Assembly (NCBI GenBank): GCA_030145945.1
Contig: JASLDK010000134.1
Location: 1-6,726 of the forward strand
Length of the DNA: 6,726 nt
Source: Nocardioides sp.
Lineage (GTDB): Bacteria > Actinomycetota > Actinomycetes > Propionibacteriales > Nocardioidaceae
Direction of reading: 5' to 3'
The stretch's first letter is position 1. Each line of letters starts with the position of its first letter. The notes beneath the pieces are model-generated. The model saw only the letters and a program-made list of their open reading frames with translations. It searched no databases and was not told the DNA's origin. Shown piece by piece: positions 1-6,618 of this stretch. The position numbers and the translations under genes were made by a program.

Positions 1-1
1 G

Positions 2-1231
2 GGCGGGTACGCCGCCCTCGACACCGCTTTCGCGATGAGCCCCGACGACGTCATCGCATGCGTCAAGGACAGCGGCCTGCGTGGTCGCGGTGGCGCAGGT
101 TTCCCCACCGGGATGAAGTGGTCCTTCATCCCGCAGGACAACCCGAAGCCGAAATACCTCGTCGTCAACGCCGACGAGTCGGAGCCGGGCACCTGCAAGG
201 ACATCCCGCTGATGATGGGCAACCCGCACGTGCTCGTCGAGGGCGTGATCATCAGCTCCTACGCCATCCGCGCCAACAAGGCGTTCATCTATATCCGCGG
301 CGAGGTCGTGCACGTGATCCGCCGGGTGCAGGCGGCCGTCGCCGAGGCCTACGCTGCCGGCCACCTCGGCAAGAACATCCACGGTTCGGGCTATGACCTC
401 GACGTCGTCGTCCATGCCGGGGCCGGCGCCTACATCTGTGGCGAGGAGACAGCTCTCCTGGAGGGCCTCGAGGGCCGCCGAGGTCAACCCCGCCTGCGTC
501 CGCCGTTCCCTGCAGTGGCAGGCCTCTACGCCAGCCCGACGGTCATCAACAACGTCGAGTCCATCGCCTCGGTTCCTGCGATCGTCAAGAACGGCGCGGC
601 CTGGTTCGGCGCGATGGGCACCGAGAAGTCCAAGGGGCACGGCATCTTCTCGTTGTCGGGCCACGTGACGACGCCGGGCCAGTACGAAGCCCCGCTCGGC
701 ATCACGCTGCGCCAGCTGCTCGACCTCGCCGGCGGCATCCGCGAGGGCCACCAGCTGAAGTTCTGGACCCCCGGCGGGTCCAGTACGCCGCTGTTGACGG
801 CCGAGCACCTCGACGTACCCCTCGACTTCGAGGGTGTCGGCAGCGTCGGGTCGATGCTCGGAACCCGTGCCTTGCAGATCTTCGACGAGACCGTGTGCGT
901 CGTGCGGGCAGTGCTGCGATGGACGGAGTTCTACAAGCACGAGTCCTGCGGCAAGTGCACGCCGTGTCGTGAGGGCACGTGGTGGCTGGTGCAGGCGCTG
1001 ACCCGCCTGGAGAACGGCCAGGGCAGCGAGGCCGATCTCGACCAGCTCCTCGACCAGTGCGACAACATCCTCGGCCGGTCGTTCTGCGCTCTCGGCGACG
1101 GCGCGACCAGCCCGGTGTCGAGCTCGATCCAGCATTTCCGCGACGAGTACCTCGCTCACCTGGAGCACGGCGGGTGCCCGTTCGACCCGGCGAAGTCGAC
1201 CGCGTGGGCAGGAACGGAGGTGTCCGCATGA
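2..1231 (+). CDS. nuoF: NADH-quinone oxidoreductase subunit F (NuoF), 5'-partial
   Basis: NADH-oxidising subunit of complex I, a peripheral-arm flavoprotein on the cytoplasmic side that takes electrons from NADH to FMN and then to the [4Fe-4S] cluster N3. The reading frame is open from base 2 with NuoF-like residues (GGYAALDTAF) ahead of the ATG at 35, so that ATG is internal. Roughly the first 40-50 residues lie outside the window. Visible motifs: the glycine-rich FMN/NADH loop GLRGRGGAGFPTG at 74-112; YICGEETALLEGLEGRRGQP from 431; PTVINNVES just after it; and the N3 ligands CGKCTPC at 947-967 with the fourth cysteine (SFCALGD) at 1085-1087. The C-terminus is complete and the TGA stop overlaps the nuoG start by 4 bases (ATGA). 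No internal frameshift is seen. Identification is very secure; only the start is unknown. Confidence 0.97.
   Translation, partial: GGYAALDTAFAMSPDDVIACVKDSGLRGRGGAGFPTGMKWSFIPQDNPKPKYLVVNADESEPGTCKDIPLMMGNPHVLVEGVIISSYAIRANKAFIYIRGEVVHVIRRVQAAVAEAYAAGHLGKNIHGSGYDLDVVVHAGAGAYICGEETALLEGLEGRRGQPRLRPPFPAVAGLYASPTVINNVESIASVPAIVKNGAAWFGAMGTEKSKGHGIFSLSGHVTTPGQYEAPLGITLRQLLDLAGGIREGHQLKFWTPGGSSTPLLTAEHLDVPLDFEGVGSVGSMLGTRALQIFDETVCVVRAVLRWTEFYKHESCGKCTPCREGTWWLVQALTRLENGQGSEADLDQLLDQCDNILGRSFCALGDGATSPVSSSIQHFRDEYLAHLEHGGCPFDPAKSTAWAGTEVSA
1216..1220 (+). promoter_or_regulatory. Ribosome binding site of nuoG
   Basis: GGAGG lies 7 bases upstream of the ATG at 1228, inside the end of nuoF. It supports 1228 as the nuoG start over the in-frame ATG at 979, which lies deep inside nuoF and would add residues with no family resemblance. 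Confidence 0.7.
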
Positions 1232-3666
1232 GCGAGAAGACGATCGAGAAGACCGATCTGGTCACCGTCACCATCGACGGCGTCCAGGTCAGCGTCCCCA
1301 AGGACACCCTGGTGATCCGCGCGGCCGAGCAGGTCGGCGTACAGATCCCGCGGTTCTGCGACCACCCGCTGCTCGCCCCCGTCGGGGCCTGCCGGCAATG
1401 TCTCGTCGACATCCCGGATGCAGGCAATGGCCGCGGCTTCCCCAAGCCACAGGCCTCCTGCACGCTGCCCGTCGCCGACGGCATGGTGGTCAGCACGCAG
1501 GTCAGCAGCCCGGTCGCCGACAAGGCGCAGCAGGGCGTGATGGAGCTGCTGCTCATCAATCACCCGCTCGACTGCCCCGTGTGCGACAAGGGCGGCGAGT
1601 GCCCGCTCCAGAACCAGGCGATGGCCAACGGTCGCGGGGAGTCCCGATTTTCCGACGAGCGCAATCGTGGGGTGAAGCGCACCTTTCCCAAGCCGATCAA
1701 CCTGTCGCCGACGGTGCTGCTCGACCGCGAGCGTTGCATCGTGTGTCAGCGCTGCACCCGGTTCGCCGACGAGATCGCCGGCGACCCGTTCATCGCGCTC
1801 GTCGAGCGCGGCGCCCAGCAGCAGATCGGCATCGCCGAGGATGCGCCCTTCCTGTCCTACTTCTCCGGCAACGTCATCCAGATCTGCCCGGTGGGCGCGC
1901 TGACGTCCGAGCAGTACCGCTTCCGGTCCCGCCCCTTCGACCTCGTCTCCACGCCCGGCGTCGCCGAGCACGACGCCTGCGGTTCGGCGATCCGGATCGA
2001 CCACCGGCGCGGCCAGGTGATGCGCCGCCAGTCCGGGGATGCGCCCGAGGTCAACGAGGAGTGGATCACCGACAAGGACCGCTTCGCCTTCGCGTACGCC
2101 GCCTCCACCGACCGGCTGGGCTACCCGCAGGTGCGCGACACTCTGCCGGACGGAGGGCGGGGCTCGCTGCGTCCCGCTTCGTGGCCCGAGGCGTTCGCTG
2201 TCGCCGCCCGCGGGCTCGCCGCCGCCAAGGCTGCCGGCGGTGTCGGCGTCCTGACCGGTGGCCGGCTGTCCGTCGAGGACGCCTACGCCTACAGCAAGTT
2301 CGCGCGGATCGCTCTCGGCACCAACGACATCGACTTCCGGGCCCGGCCGCTGTCGGCGGAGGAGACCTCCTTCCTCGCCAGCAACGTCGTGCTCACGGGT
2401 CCTGCCGGTGGGTCGGTCGCCTTCGCCGACCTGGAGACCGCCACCAAGGTCGTCCTGGTCGGGTTCGAGCCCGAGGACGAGGCCGGCGCGATCTTCCTGC
2501 GCCTGCGCAAGTCCGTGCGCGCCGGCGGCACCGAGGTGGTCGCCGTCGCGCCCTTCGCCACGCGCGGTCTCGGCAAGGTGTCCGGGCGTCTGGTCGCCAC
2601 GGCGCCCGGCGACGAGGCAACGGCGCTGCGCGACCTCGCAGGCGAGCTCGACGCAAGCACCGTCGTGCTGGTGGGCGAGCGGCTCGCCGTCGTGCCCGGT
2701 GCCCTGAGTGCTGCCGCCGAGGTCTCCGCGTCGACCGGCGCCCGCCTGGCGTGGGTCCCGCGTCGTGCCGGTGACCGTGGCGCGATCGAGGCCGGCTGCC
2801 TGCCGATCCTGCTGCCGGGTGGTCGCCCGGTCGACGACGCCGCTGCGCGCGTCGACGTCGCCACCGCCTGGGGTGTCGCTGGACTGCCCGAGGCCGCCGG
2901 ACGTGACGCCGACGCGATCGTGGCCGCTCTCGCGACCGGTGATCTCGGCGGTCTGGTGATCGCCGGCGTCGACCCCGCCGACACGGCTGACCCCGCTGCG
3001 ACCGATGCGGCGATCGATGCAGCTGGGTTCGTGGTCGCCTTCGACCTGCGGCGTACGACGGTCACCGACCGTGCCGACGTCGTCTTCCCGGTCGCGGCCA
3101 CCGTCGAGAAGTCCGGCACCTTCGTCAACTGGGAGGGCCGGGTCCGGTCCTGGGAGGCAGCGCTGCACAAGCCCGCCGCGTTGCCCGAGCTTCGTGCACT
3201 GTCCGGGATCGCCGACGAGCTGGGCGCCTCGCTGGGCTTCCGCACCGTCGACGAGGTGCGGGCGGAGATGGCGCAGCTGGGTCCGTGGGAGGGCGAGCGG
3301 TCGGGTCTCGTGACGATTGCTGCGCAACCTCCTCGACCTCCGGCCGAGAGCGGCGCCGCCCGCCGCCTGTCGACCTGGAAGCAGTCCCTGGACAACGGTT
3401 CCCTCCAGGACGGCGACAAGTTCCTCAAGGCCACCGCTCGTACGCCGGTCGCACTGGTGACCCGGGCGGACTTCGATGCCTTCGGGCCGACCGTCACCCT
3501 CACCGGCGACCGGGGCTCGATGACCCTGCCTGCCGAGATCGGCGACGACCTCGTCGACGGCGTCGTGTGGGTGCCGGCCAACTCGGTCGGCAACGGTGTC
3601 CTCACCGATCTGGCCTCTCCCTGCACGGGTGTGACCATCAGCGGAACCGAAGGGGTGCACGGATGA
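1228..3666 (+). CDS. nuoG: NADH-quinone oxidoreductase subunit G (NuoG), lacking N7 ligands
   Basis: Large iron-sulfur subunit of complex I's peripheral arm, relaying electrons from NuoF/N3 towards NuoI. The protein is 812 residues, within the range expected of actinobacterial NuoG. N-terminal ferredoxin-like domain: [2Fe-2S] N1b ligands C44, C55, C58, C78. Next comes the His-Cys cluster N5 (H112, C116, C119, C125), then the N4 ligands C170, C173, C176 and C220. The molybdopterin-oxidoreductase-like region follows from about residue 235, with NEEW near 276-279. The optional cluster N7 (CxxCxxxC then C 28 residues on) is absent: the matching positions are A246, D249, S253 and T281. C251 is present but out of register. 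The rest is an Ala/Gly/Val-rich molybdopterin-type fold to the C-terminus, including SGTFVNWEGR near 629-638, typical of NuoG. The start at 1228 is chosen from its ribosome binding site and the 4-base overlap with nuoF; the stop overlaps nuoH by 4 bases. Confidence 0.97.
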   Translation: MSEKTIEKTDLVTVTIDGVQVSVPKDTLVIRAAEQVGVQIPRFCDHPLLAPVGACRQCLVDIPDAGNGRGFPKPQASCTLPVADGMVVSTQVSSPVADKAQQGVMELLLINHPLDCPVCDKGGECPLQNQAMANGRGESRFSDERNRGVKRTFPKPINLSPTVLLDRERCIVCQRCTRFADEIAGDPFIALVERGAQQQIGIAEDAPFLSYFSGNVIQICPVGALTSEQYRFRSRPFDLVSTPGVAEHDACGSAIRIDHRRGQVMRRQSGDAPEVNEEWITDKDRFAFAYAASTDRLGYPQVRDTLPDGGRGSLRPASWPEAFAVAARGLAAAKAAGGVGVLTGGRLSVEDAYAYSKFARIALGTNDIDFRARPLSAEETSFLASNVVLTGPAGGSVAFADLETATKVVLVGFEPEDEAGAIFLRLRKSVRAGGTEVVAVAPFATRGLGKVSGRLVATAPGDEATALRDLAGELDASTVVLVGERLAVVPGALSAAAEVSASTGARLAWVPRRAGDRGAIEAGCLPILLPGGRPVDDAAARVDVATAWGVAGLPEAAGRDADAIVAALATGDLGGLVIAGVDPADTADPAATDAAIDAAGFVVAFDLRRTTVTDRADVVFPVAATVEKSGTFVNWEGRVRSWEAALHKPAALPELRALSGIADELGASLGFRTVDEVRAEMAQLGPWEGERSGLVTIAAQPPRPPAESGAARRLSTWKQSLDNGSLQDGDKFLKATARTPVALVTRADFDAFGPTVTLTGDRGSMTLPAEIGDDLVDGVVWVPANSVGNGVLTDLASPCTGVTISGTEGVHG
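3650..3655 (+). promoter_or_regulatory. Ribosome binding site of nuoH
   Basis: AAGGGG lies 7 bases before the ATG at 3663, inside the last codons of nuoG. It fixes the nuoH start at the ATGA overlap. Confidence 0.6.
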
Positions 3667-4091
3667 GCCTCGAGATGTTCGGCCAGGACCCGTGGTGGGT
3701 CATCGGCCTCAAGGCCCTGCTGATCTTCGTCGTCCTGGTGCTGCTGACGCTCTTCAACATCTGGTGGGAGCGCCGGGTCGTGGCCCGCATGCAGCACCGG
3801 ATCGGGCCCAACGTGCACGGTCCCTTCGGCCTGTTGCAGTCGCTGGCCGACGGCGTGAAGCTCGCGTTCAAGGAGGACCTGATCCCGAAGGCCGCCGACA
3901 AGGTGGTCTTCATCCTCGCGCCGGTGATCGTCGTGGTGCCGGCCTTCGTCACCTTCAGCGTCATCCCGTTCGGTCCCGAGGTGAACTTCTTCGGGCACCG
4001 GACGCCGCTGCAGTTGACCGACATGCCGGTCGCCGTGCTCTTCGTGATGGCCATCGCGTCCATCGGCATCTACGGCATCGTGCTCGGCGGC

Positions 4092-4094
4092 TGA
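4092..4094 (+). other. In-frame TGA replacing a conserved Trp codon of nuoH
   Basis: The frame reads VLGG-stop-SSGSTYSLLGGLR, where complex I subunit H normally has a GWSS/GWAS-type motif. TGG to TGA is a single G-to-A change. UGA reassignment to Trp is unlikely: TGA ends nuoF, nuoG, nuoI and nuoJ as well as nuoH itself, and Trp is encoded by TGG elsewhere in the same gene (for example W11, W12, W34 and W35). Confidence 0.93.
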
Positions 4095-4957
4095 TCCAGC
4101 GGGTCGACGTACTCCCTTCTCGGCGGCCTGCGCTCGAGCGCGCAGATGATCTCCTACGAGGTCGCGATGGGACTCGCTCTCGTCGCCGTCTTCATGTACG
4201 CCGGATCGATGTCCACCAGCGAGATCGTGGCCGCCCAGGACAACCTGTGGTTCGGGCTGATCCTGCTGCCGTCGTTCGTCATCTACTCGATCGCGATGGT
4301 CGGTGAGACCAACCGGGCGCCCTTCGACCTCCCTGAGGCCGAGGGCGAGCTCGTCGGTGGCTTCCACACGGAATACTCCAGCCTGAAGTTCGCGCTCTTC
4401 TTCCTCGCCGAATACATCAACATGGCGACCGTCTCGGCCCTCGCGACGACGCTCTTCCTGGGCGGCTGGCACGCACCGTTCTGGATCGACCACGTGTGGG
4501 CCGGCGCCAACGAGGGCTACTGGCCGGTGTTGTGGTTCTTCGGCAAGGTGCTGGGCTTCATCTTCGTCTTCATCTGGCTGCGTGGTTCGCTCCCGCGTCT
4601 GCGCTACGACCAGTTCATGATGTTCGGCTGGAAGCGGCTGATCCCGATCTCGCTGGTCTGGATCGTCGCTGTCGCCACCATGCGGGCCGCCCGCAACGAG
4701 GGTGTCTTCGACGAGGGCTTCAGCAGCAACCCGCAGTTCTGGATGATCCTGATCGGATTCATCCTCGCGATCCTGCTGGTGACCTTCTTCGTTCCGGAGA
4801 AGTCGGACGACGACGACACGGAGCCGGTTGCACCGCGGACCGGTGGCTTCCCGGTCCCGCCGATGCCGGCCGGGGGTGCCGTGCGCGGCGCCGCCGCACC
4901 GCTGGTGTTCCGGACCTCGCAGGAGACAGGCACTGTCAGTGACAACGTTCGTGATGC

Positions 4958-4966
4958 AGGGGTGAG
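4958..4966 (+). promoter_or_regulatory. Ribosome binding site of nuoI
   Basis: AGGGGTGAG precedes the ATG at 4969 (GGGG ends 6 bases before it), within the end of the nuoH frame. It supports the 8-base overlap start of nuoI. Confidence 0.55.
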
Positions 4967-4968
4967 CA

Positions 4969-5565
4969 ATGGCTGACCAGCCGAAGCCCGACCGTTCGGG
5001 GGAGAAGGGGCCCACGCTCAAGGAGCAGTTGTGGGATCCCGTCGCCGGGTTCGGCGTCACCTTCCGGACGATGTTCCGCAAGGTCGTCACCGAGCAGTAC
5101 CCCAAGGAGAAGCTGCCCACCGCGCCACGCTTCCACGGCCGACACCAGCTCAACCGCTGGCCCGACGGTCTGGAGAAGTGCGTCGGCTGCGAGCTGTGCG
5201 CCTGGGCCTGCCCCGCGGACGCGATCTACGTCGAGGGGTCGTCCAACGACGATTCACTGGACGAGAACGGTCAGTCCGGTCGGTTCTCCGCCGGCGAGCG
5301 CTACGGCCGCGTCTACCAGATCAACTACCTGCGCTGCATCCTGTGCGGTCTGTGCATCGAGGCGTGTCCCACCCGGGCGCTCACGATGACCAACGAATAC
5401 GAGTTGGCCGACGACAGCCGGGCCAGCCTGATCTACGAGAAGTCCGACCTGCTGGCGCCGCTGCTCCCCGGCATGGAGCAGCCGCCGCACGCCCAACTCC
5501 TCGGCAGCGACGAGGACTACTACCGCGGCGAGTTCAAGAACGGCGCGAAGGGGGCGGACGCATGA
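4969..5565 (+). CDS. nuoI: NADH-quinone oxidoreductase subunit I (NuoI), 2x[4Fe-4S] ferredoxin-like
   Basis: Peripheral-arm subunit carrying the tandem clusters N6a and N6b, which pass electrons from NuoG towards NuoB (N2) and the quinone site. The protein is 198 residues. Two ferredoxin-type motifs are complete: C71-x2-C74-x2-C77-x3-C81-P and C123-x2-C126-x2-C129-x3-C133-P. In this fold the last cysteine of each motif ligates the other cluster. Between them, a loop at about 90-112 (acidic and Ser-rich, then GRFSAGERYGRVYQINYLRC) is typical of high-GC Gram-positive NuoI. After the second motif, ALTMTNEYELAD is the family hallmark. No signal peptide or transmembrane segment is seen; residues 20-40 may form the amphipathic membrane-contact helix. 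The gene overlaps nuoH by 8 bases and nuoJ by 4. It is intact, with no missing ligand. Confidence 0.97.
   Translation: MADQPKPDRSGEKGPTLKEQLWDPVAGFGVTFRTMFRKVVTEQYPKEKLPTAPRFHGRHQLNRWPDGLEKCVGCELCAWACPADAIYVEGSSNDDSLDENGQSGRFSAGERYGRVYQINYLRCILCGLCIEACPTRALTMTNEYELADDSRASLIYEKSDLLAPLLPGMEQPPHAQLLGSDEDYYRGEFKNGAKGADA
5548..5554 (+). promoter_or_regulatory. Ribosome binding site of nuoJ
   Basis: AAGGGGG lies 7 bases upstream of the ATG at 5562, inside the last codons of nuoI. It fixes the nuoJ start at the 4-base ATGA overlap. Confidence 0.6.
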
Positions 5566-6332
5566 TCGCGTTCTGGGTCCTGGCTCCGATCATGGTCGTC
5601 GCCGCGCTCGGCATCCTCTTCGTGCGCAAGGCCGTCCACGCAGCCCTGCTGCTGGCGGTCGTGATGATCAGCCTCGCGGTGCTCTACGCCGTGCTCGAGG
5701 CGCCCTTCCTCTTCGCGGCCCAGATCATCGTCTACACCGGCGCGATCCTGATGCTCTTCCTGTTCGTGCTGATGCTGGTCGGCGTCGACGCGTCCGACTC
5801 CCTGGTCGAGACGATCAAGGGGCAGCGGGCGTTGTCGTGGGGCATCGGTCTGGCCTTCGTCGTGGTGATGATCGTCGGTCTGACGCAGCTCACCTTCGGC
5901 TCCGCTGTCGGGCTGAAGGACGCCAATGCGGGCGGAAACGTCCAGGCACTGGCCGATCTGCTGTTCTCCCGTTACGTCTTCATCTTCGAGGCCACCAGCG
6001 CGTTGCTCATCACCGCAGCCGTCGGCGCGATGGTGCTCGCCCACCGGGAGCGGCTCACGCCGAAGCCGACCCAGGCCGACCTCGCCGCCGAGCGGATCCG
6101 GGCCTACGGCGAGACCGGTGCCCACCTCGGGCCGCTGCCGCCACCGGGCGTCTACGCCCGCCACAACGCGGTCGACACCCCGGCGCTGCTGCCGGACGGC
6201 AGCCCGGCCCCGGCGTCGGTCTCGCGTGTCCTGGCGGCCCGCGGCACCATGCAGTCCGCCGGACTCACCGACATCGAGGCGATCAAGGCCCAGCTCGGGG
6301 TCGAGGACCACAAGGAGGAGTCCGATGACTGA
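5562..6332 (+). CDS. nuoJ: NADH-quinone oxidoreductase subunit J (NuoJ) with long C-terminal tail
   Basis: Membrane-arm subunit of complex I (ND6 family), part of the hydrophilic axis linking the quinone site to the antiporter-like subunits. The protein is 256 residues. Five hydrophobic segments are visible at about 2-20, 27-45, 50-74, 91-112 and 137-160. The third holds the conserved IVYTGAILMLFLFV stretch (Y58, G60), the helix that carries the pi-bulge in known structures. After HRERL at 161-165 comes a hydrophilic tail of about 95 residues, rich in Pro, Ala and charged residues, ending in an acidic EDHKEESDD. E. coli NuoJ lacks a comparable tail; similar extensions are familiar from actinobacterial NuoJ (from memory, unchecked). 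The start is set by the ATGA overlap with nuoI; the end overlaps nuoK by 8 bases. The tail keeps the local codon bias, so it does not look like a frameshift product. Confidence 0.95.
   Translation: MIAFWVLAPIMVVAALGILFVRKAVHAALLLAVVMISLAVLYAVLEAPFLFAAQIIVYTGAILMLFLFVLMLVGVDASDSLVETIKGQRALSWGIGLAFVVVMIVGLTQLTFGSAVGLKDANAGGNVQALADLLFSRYVFIFEATSALLITAAVGAMVLAHRERLTPKPTQADLAAERIRAYGETGAHLGPLPPPGVYARHNAVDTPALLPDGSPAPASVSRVLAARGTMQSAGLTDIEAIKAQLGVEDHKEESDD
6312..6320 (+). promoter_or_regulatory. Ribosome binding site of nuoK
   Basis: AAGGAGGAG, the strongest Shine-Dalgarno match in the window, ends 4 bases before the ATG at 6325 (its GGAGG core is 6 bases away). It lies within the last codons of nuoJ and fixes the nuoK start. 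Confidence 0.75.
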
Positions 6333-6618
6333 GTACGTCGTCCTGTCGGCCATTCTCTTCACGATCGGTTCGATCGGAGTGCTGACCCGGCGCAACGCCA
6401 TCGTGGTCTTCATGTGCGTCGAGCTGATGCTCAACGCGTGCAACCTGGCGTTCGTGGCCTTCGCCCGCCAGCACGGCAACCTCGACGGCCAGATCGCTGC
6501 CTTCTTCGTGATGGTGGTGGCTGCGGCCGAGGTGGTGGTCGGGCTCGCGATCATCATGACCATCTTCCGGACCCGTCGTCGACCGAGGCCGAGCGACGGG
6601 TCAGGAAGATGGTCATGA
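6325..6618 (+). CDS. nuoK: NADH-quinone oxidoreductase subunit K (NuoK), C-terminus chimeric
   Basis: Small membrane subunit of complex I (ND4L family) with a role in proton translocation. Three transmembrane segments are visible at about 3-20, 26-47 and 56-80. The two buried glutamates essential in the family are present, E33 in CVELMLN and E69 in AAAEVVVGL, with the same 36-residue spacing as E36/E72 of E. coli. Family resemblance runs to IFRTRR at 80-85, then stops. Residues 86-97 (RPRPSDGSGRWS) and the stop at 6616-6618 are translated from an inverted copy of the gene. The inverted copy itself, read on the minus strand, continues TRRSASVDD, which is how NuoK normally ends, so the genuine gene probably ran a dozen or so residues past base 6578 and is not recoverable here. 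The encoded length of 97 matches the family only by chance. Treat the 3' end as unreliable. Confidence 0.9.
   Translation: MTEYVVLSAILFTIGSIGVLTRRNAIVVFMCVELMLNACNLAFVAFARQHGNLDGQIAAFFVMVVAAAEVVVGLAIIMTIFRTRRRPRPSDGSGRWS

Larger units (their letters stand above)
3663..4976 (+). pseudogene. nuoH: NADH-quinone oxidoreductase subunit H (NuoH), interrupted by in-frame TGA
   Basis: Membrane subunit joining the peripheral and membrane arms of complex I and forming much of the quinone-binding chamber. One continuous frame covers the whole family (437 codons before the final stop), but codon 144 is TGA, splitting it into 143 residues (3663-4094) and a downstream part (4095-4976). First part: a transmembrane segment at about 12-33, then ERRVVARMQHRIGPN and the GPFGLLQSLADGVKLAFKED loop. 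Second part: LLGGLRSSAQMISYE, the signature ETNRAPFDLPEAEGE from 4305 followed by a HTEYSSLKF segment, then LRYDQFMMFGWKRLIP. Hydrophobic segments fit the usual eight-helix topology. The tail after about residue 377 is hydrophilic and Pro/Gly-rich. Both halves look fully conserved, with no other decay, so this is either a sequencing error or a very recent nonsense mutation. As written, no full-length protein would be made. The start overlaps nuoG by 4 bases and the end overlaps nuoI by 8. Confidence 0.9.

Noticed and set aside
979..1227. Upstream extension of nuoG to the ATG at 979
   Set aside because: It would overlap nuoF by about 250 bases and adds Arg/Pro-rich residues foreign to NuoG. 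The ATG at 1228 has a good ribosome binding site and begins the family's N-terminal domain.
1156..3660. An 834-codon open frame on the minus strand opposite nuoG
   Set aside because: It mirrors the G/C-rich third positions of nuoG. Its translation is low-complexity (Arg, Gly, Asp, His) with no recognisable domain, and nuoG on the other strand is certain.
4092..4094. Selenocysteine insertion at the nuoH TGA
   Set aside because: The family has Trp here, not a redox-active Cys. The downstream bases are ordinary NuoH coding sequence in which I saw no clear selenocysteine insertion hairpin, though I did not fold the RNA.
4146..4976. A separate gene starting at the ATG at 4146
   Set aside because: That Met is internal to NuoH (SAQMISYE). 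There is no ribosome binding site, and the same frame continues upstream to the TGA at 4092.
2289..5153. A 954-codon minus-strand open frame across nuoG, nuoH and nuoI
   Set aside because: It is a shadow of three confidently identified genes, with repetitive charged composition and no motif.
6571..6601. Rho-independent terminator formed by the hairpin at the end of nuoK
   Set aside because: The 8-base inner stem is only the centre of a repeat more than 100 bases per arm and made of coding sequence. There is no T-tract, and the operon should continue into nuoL.
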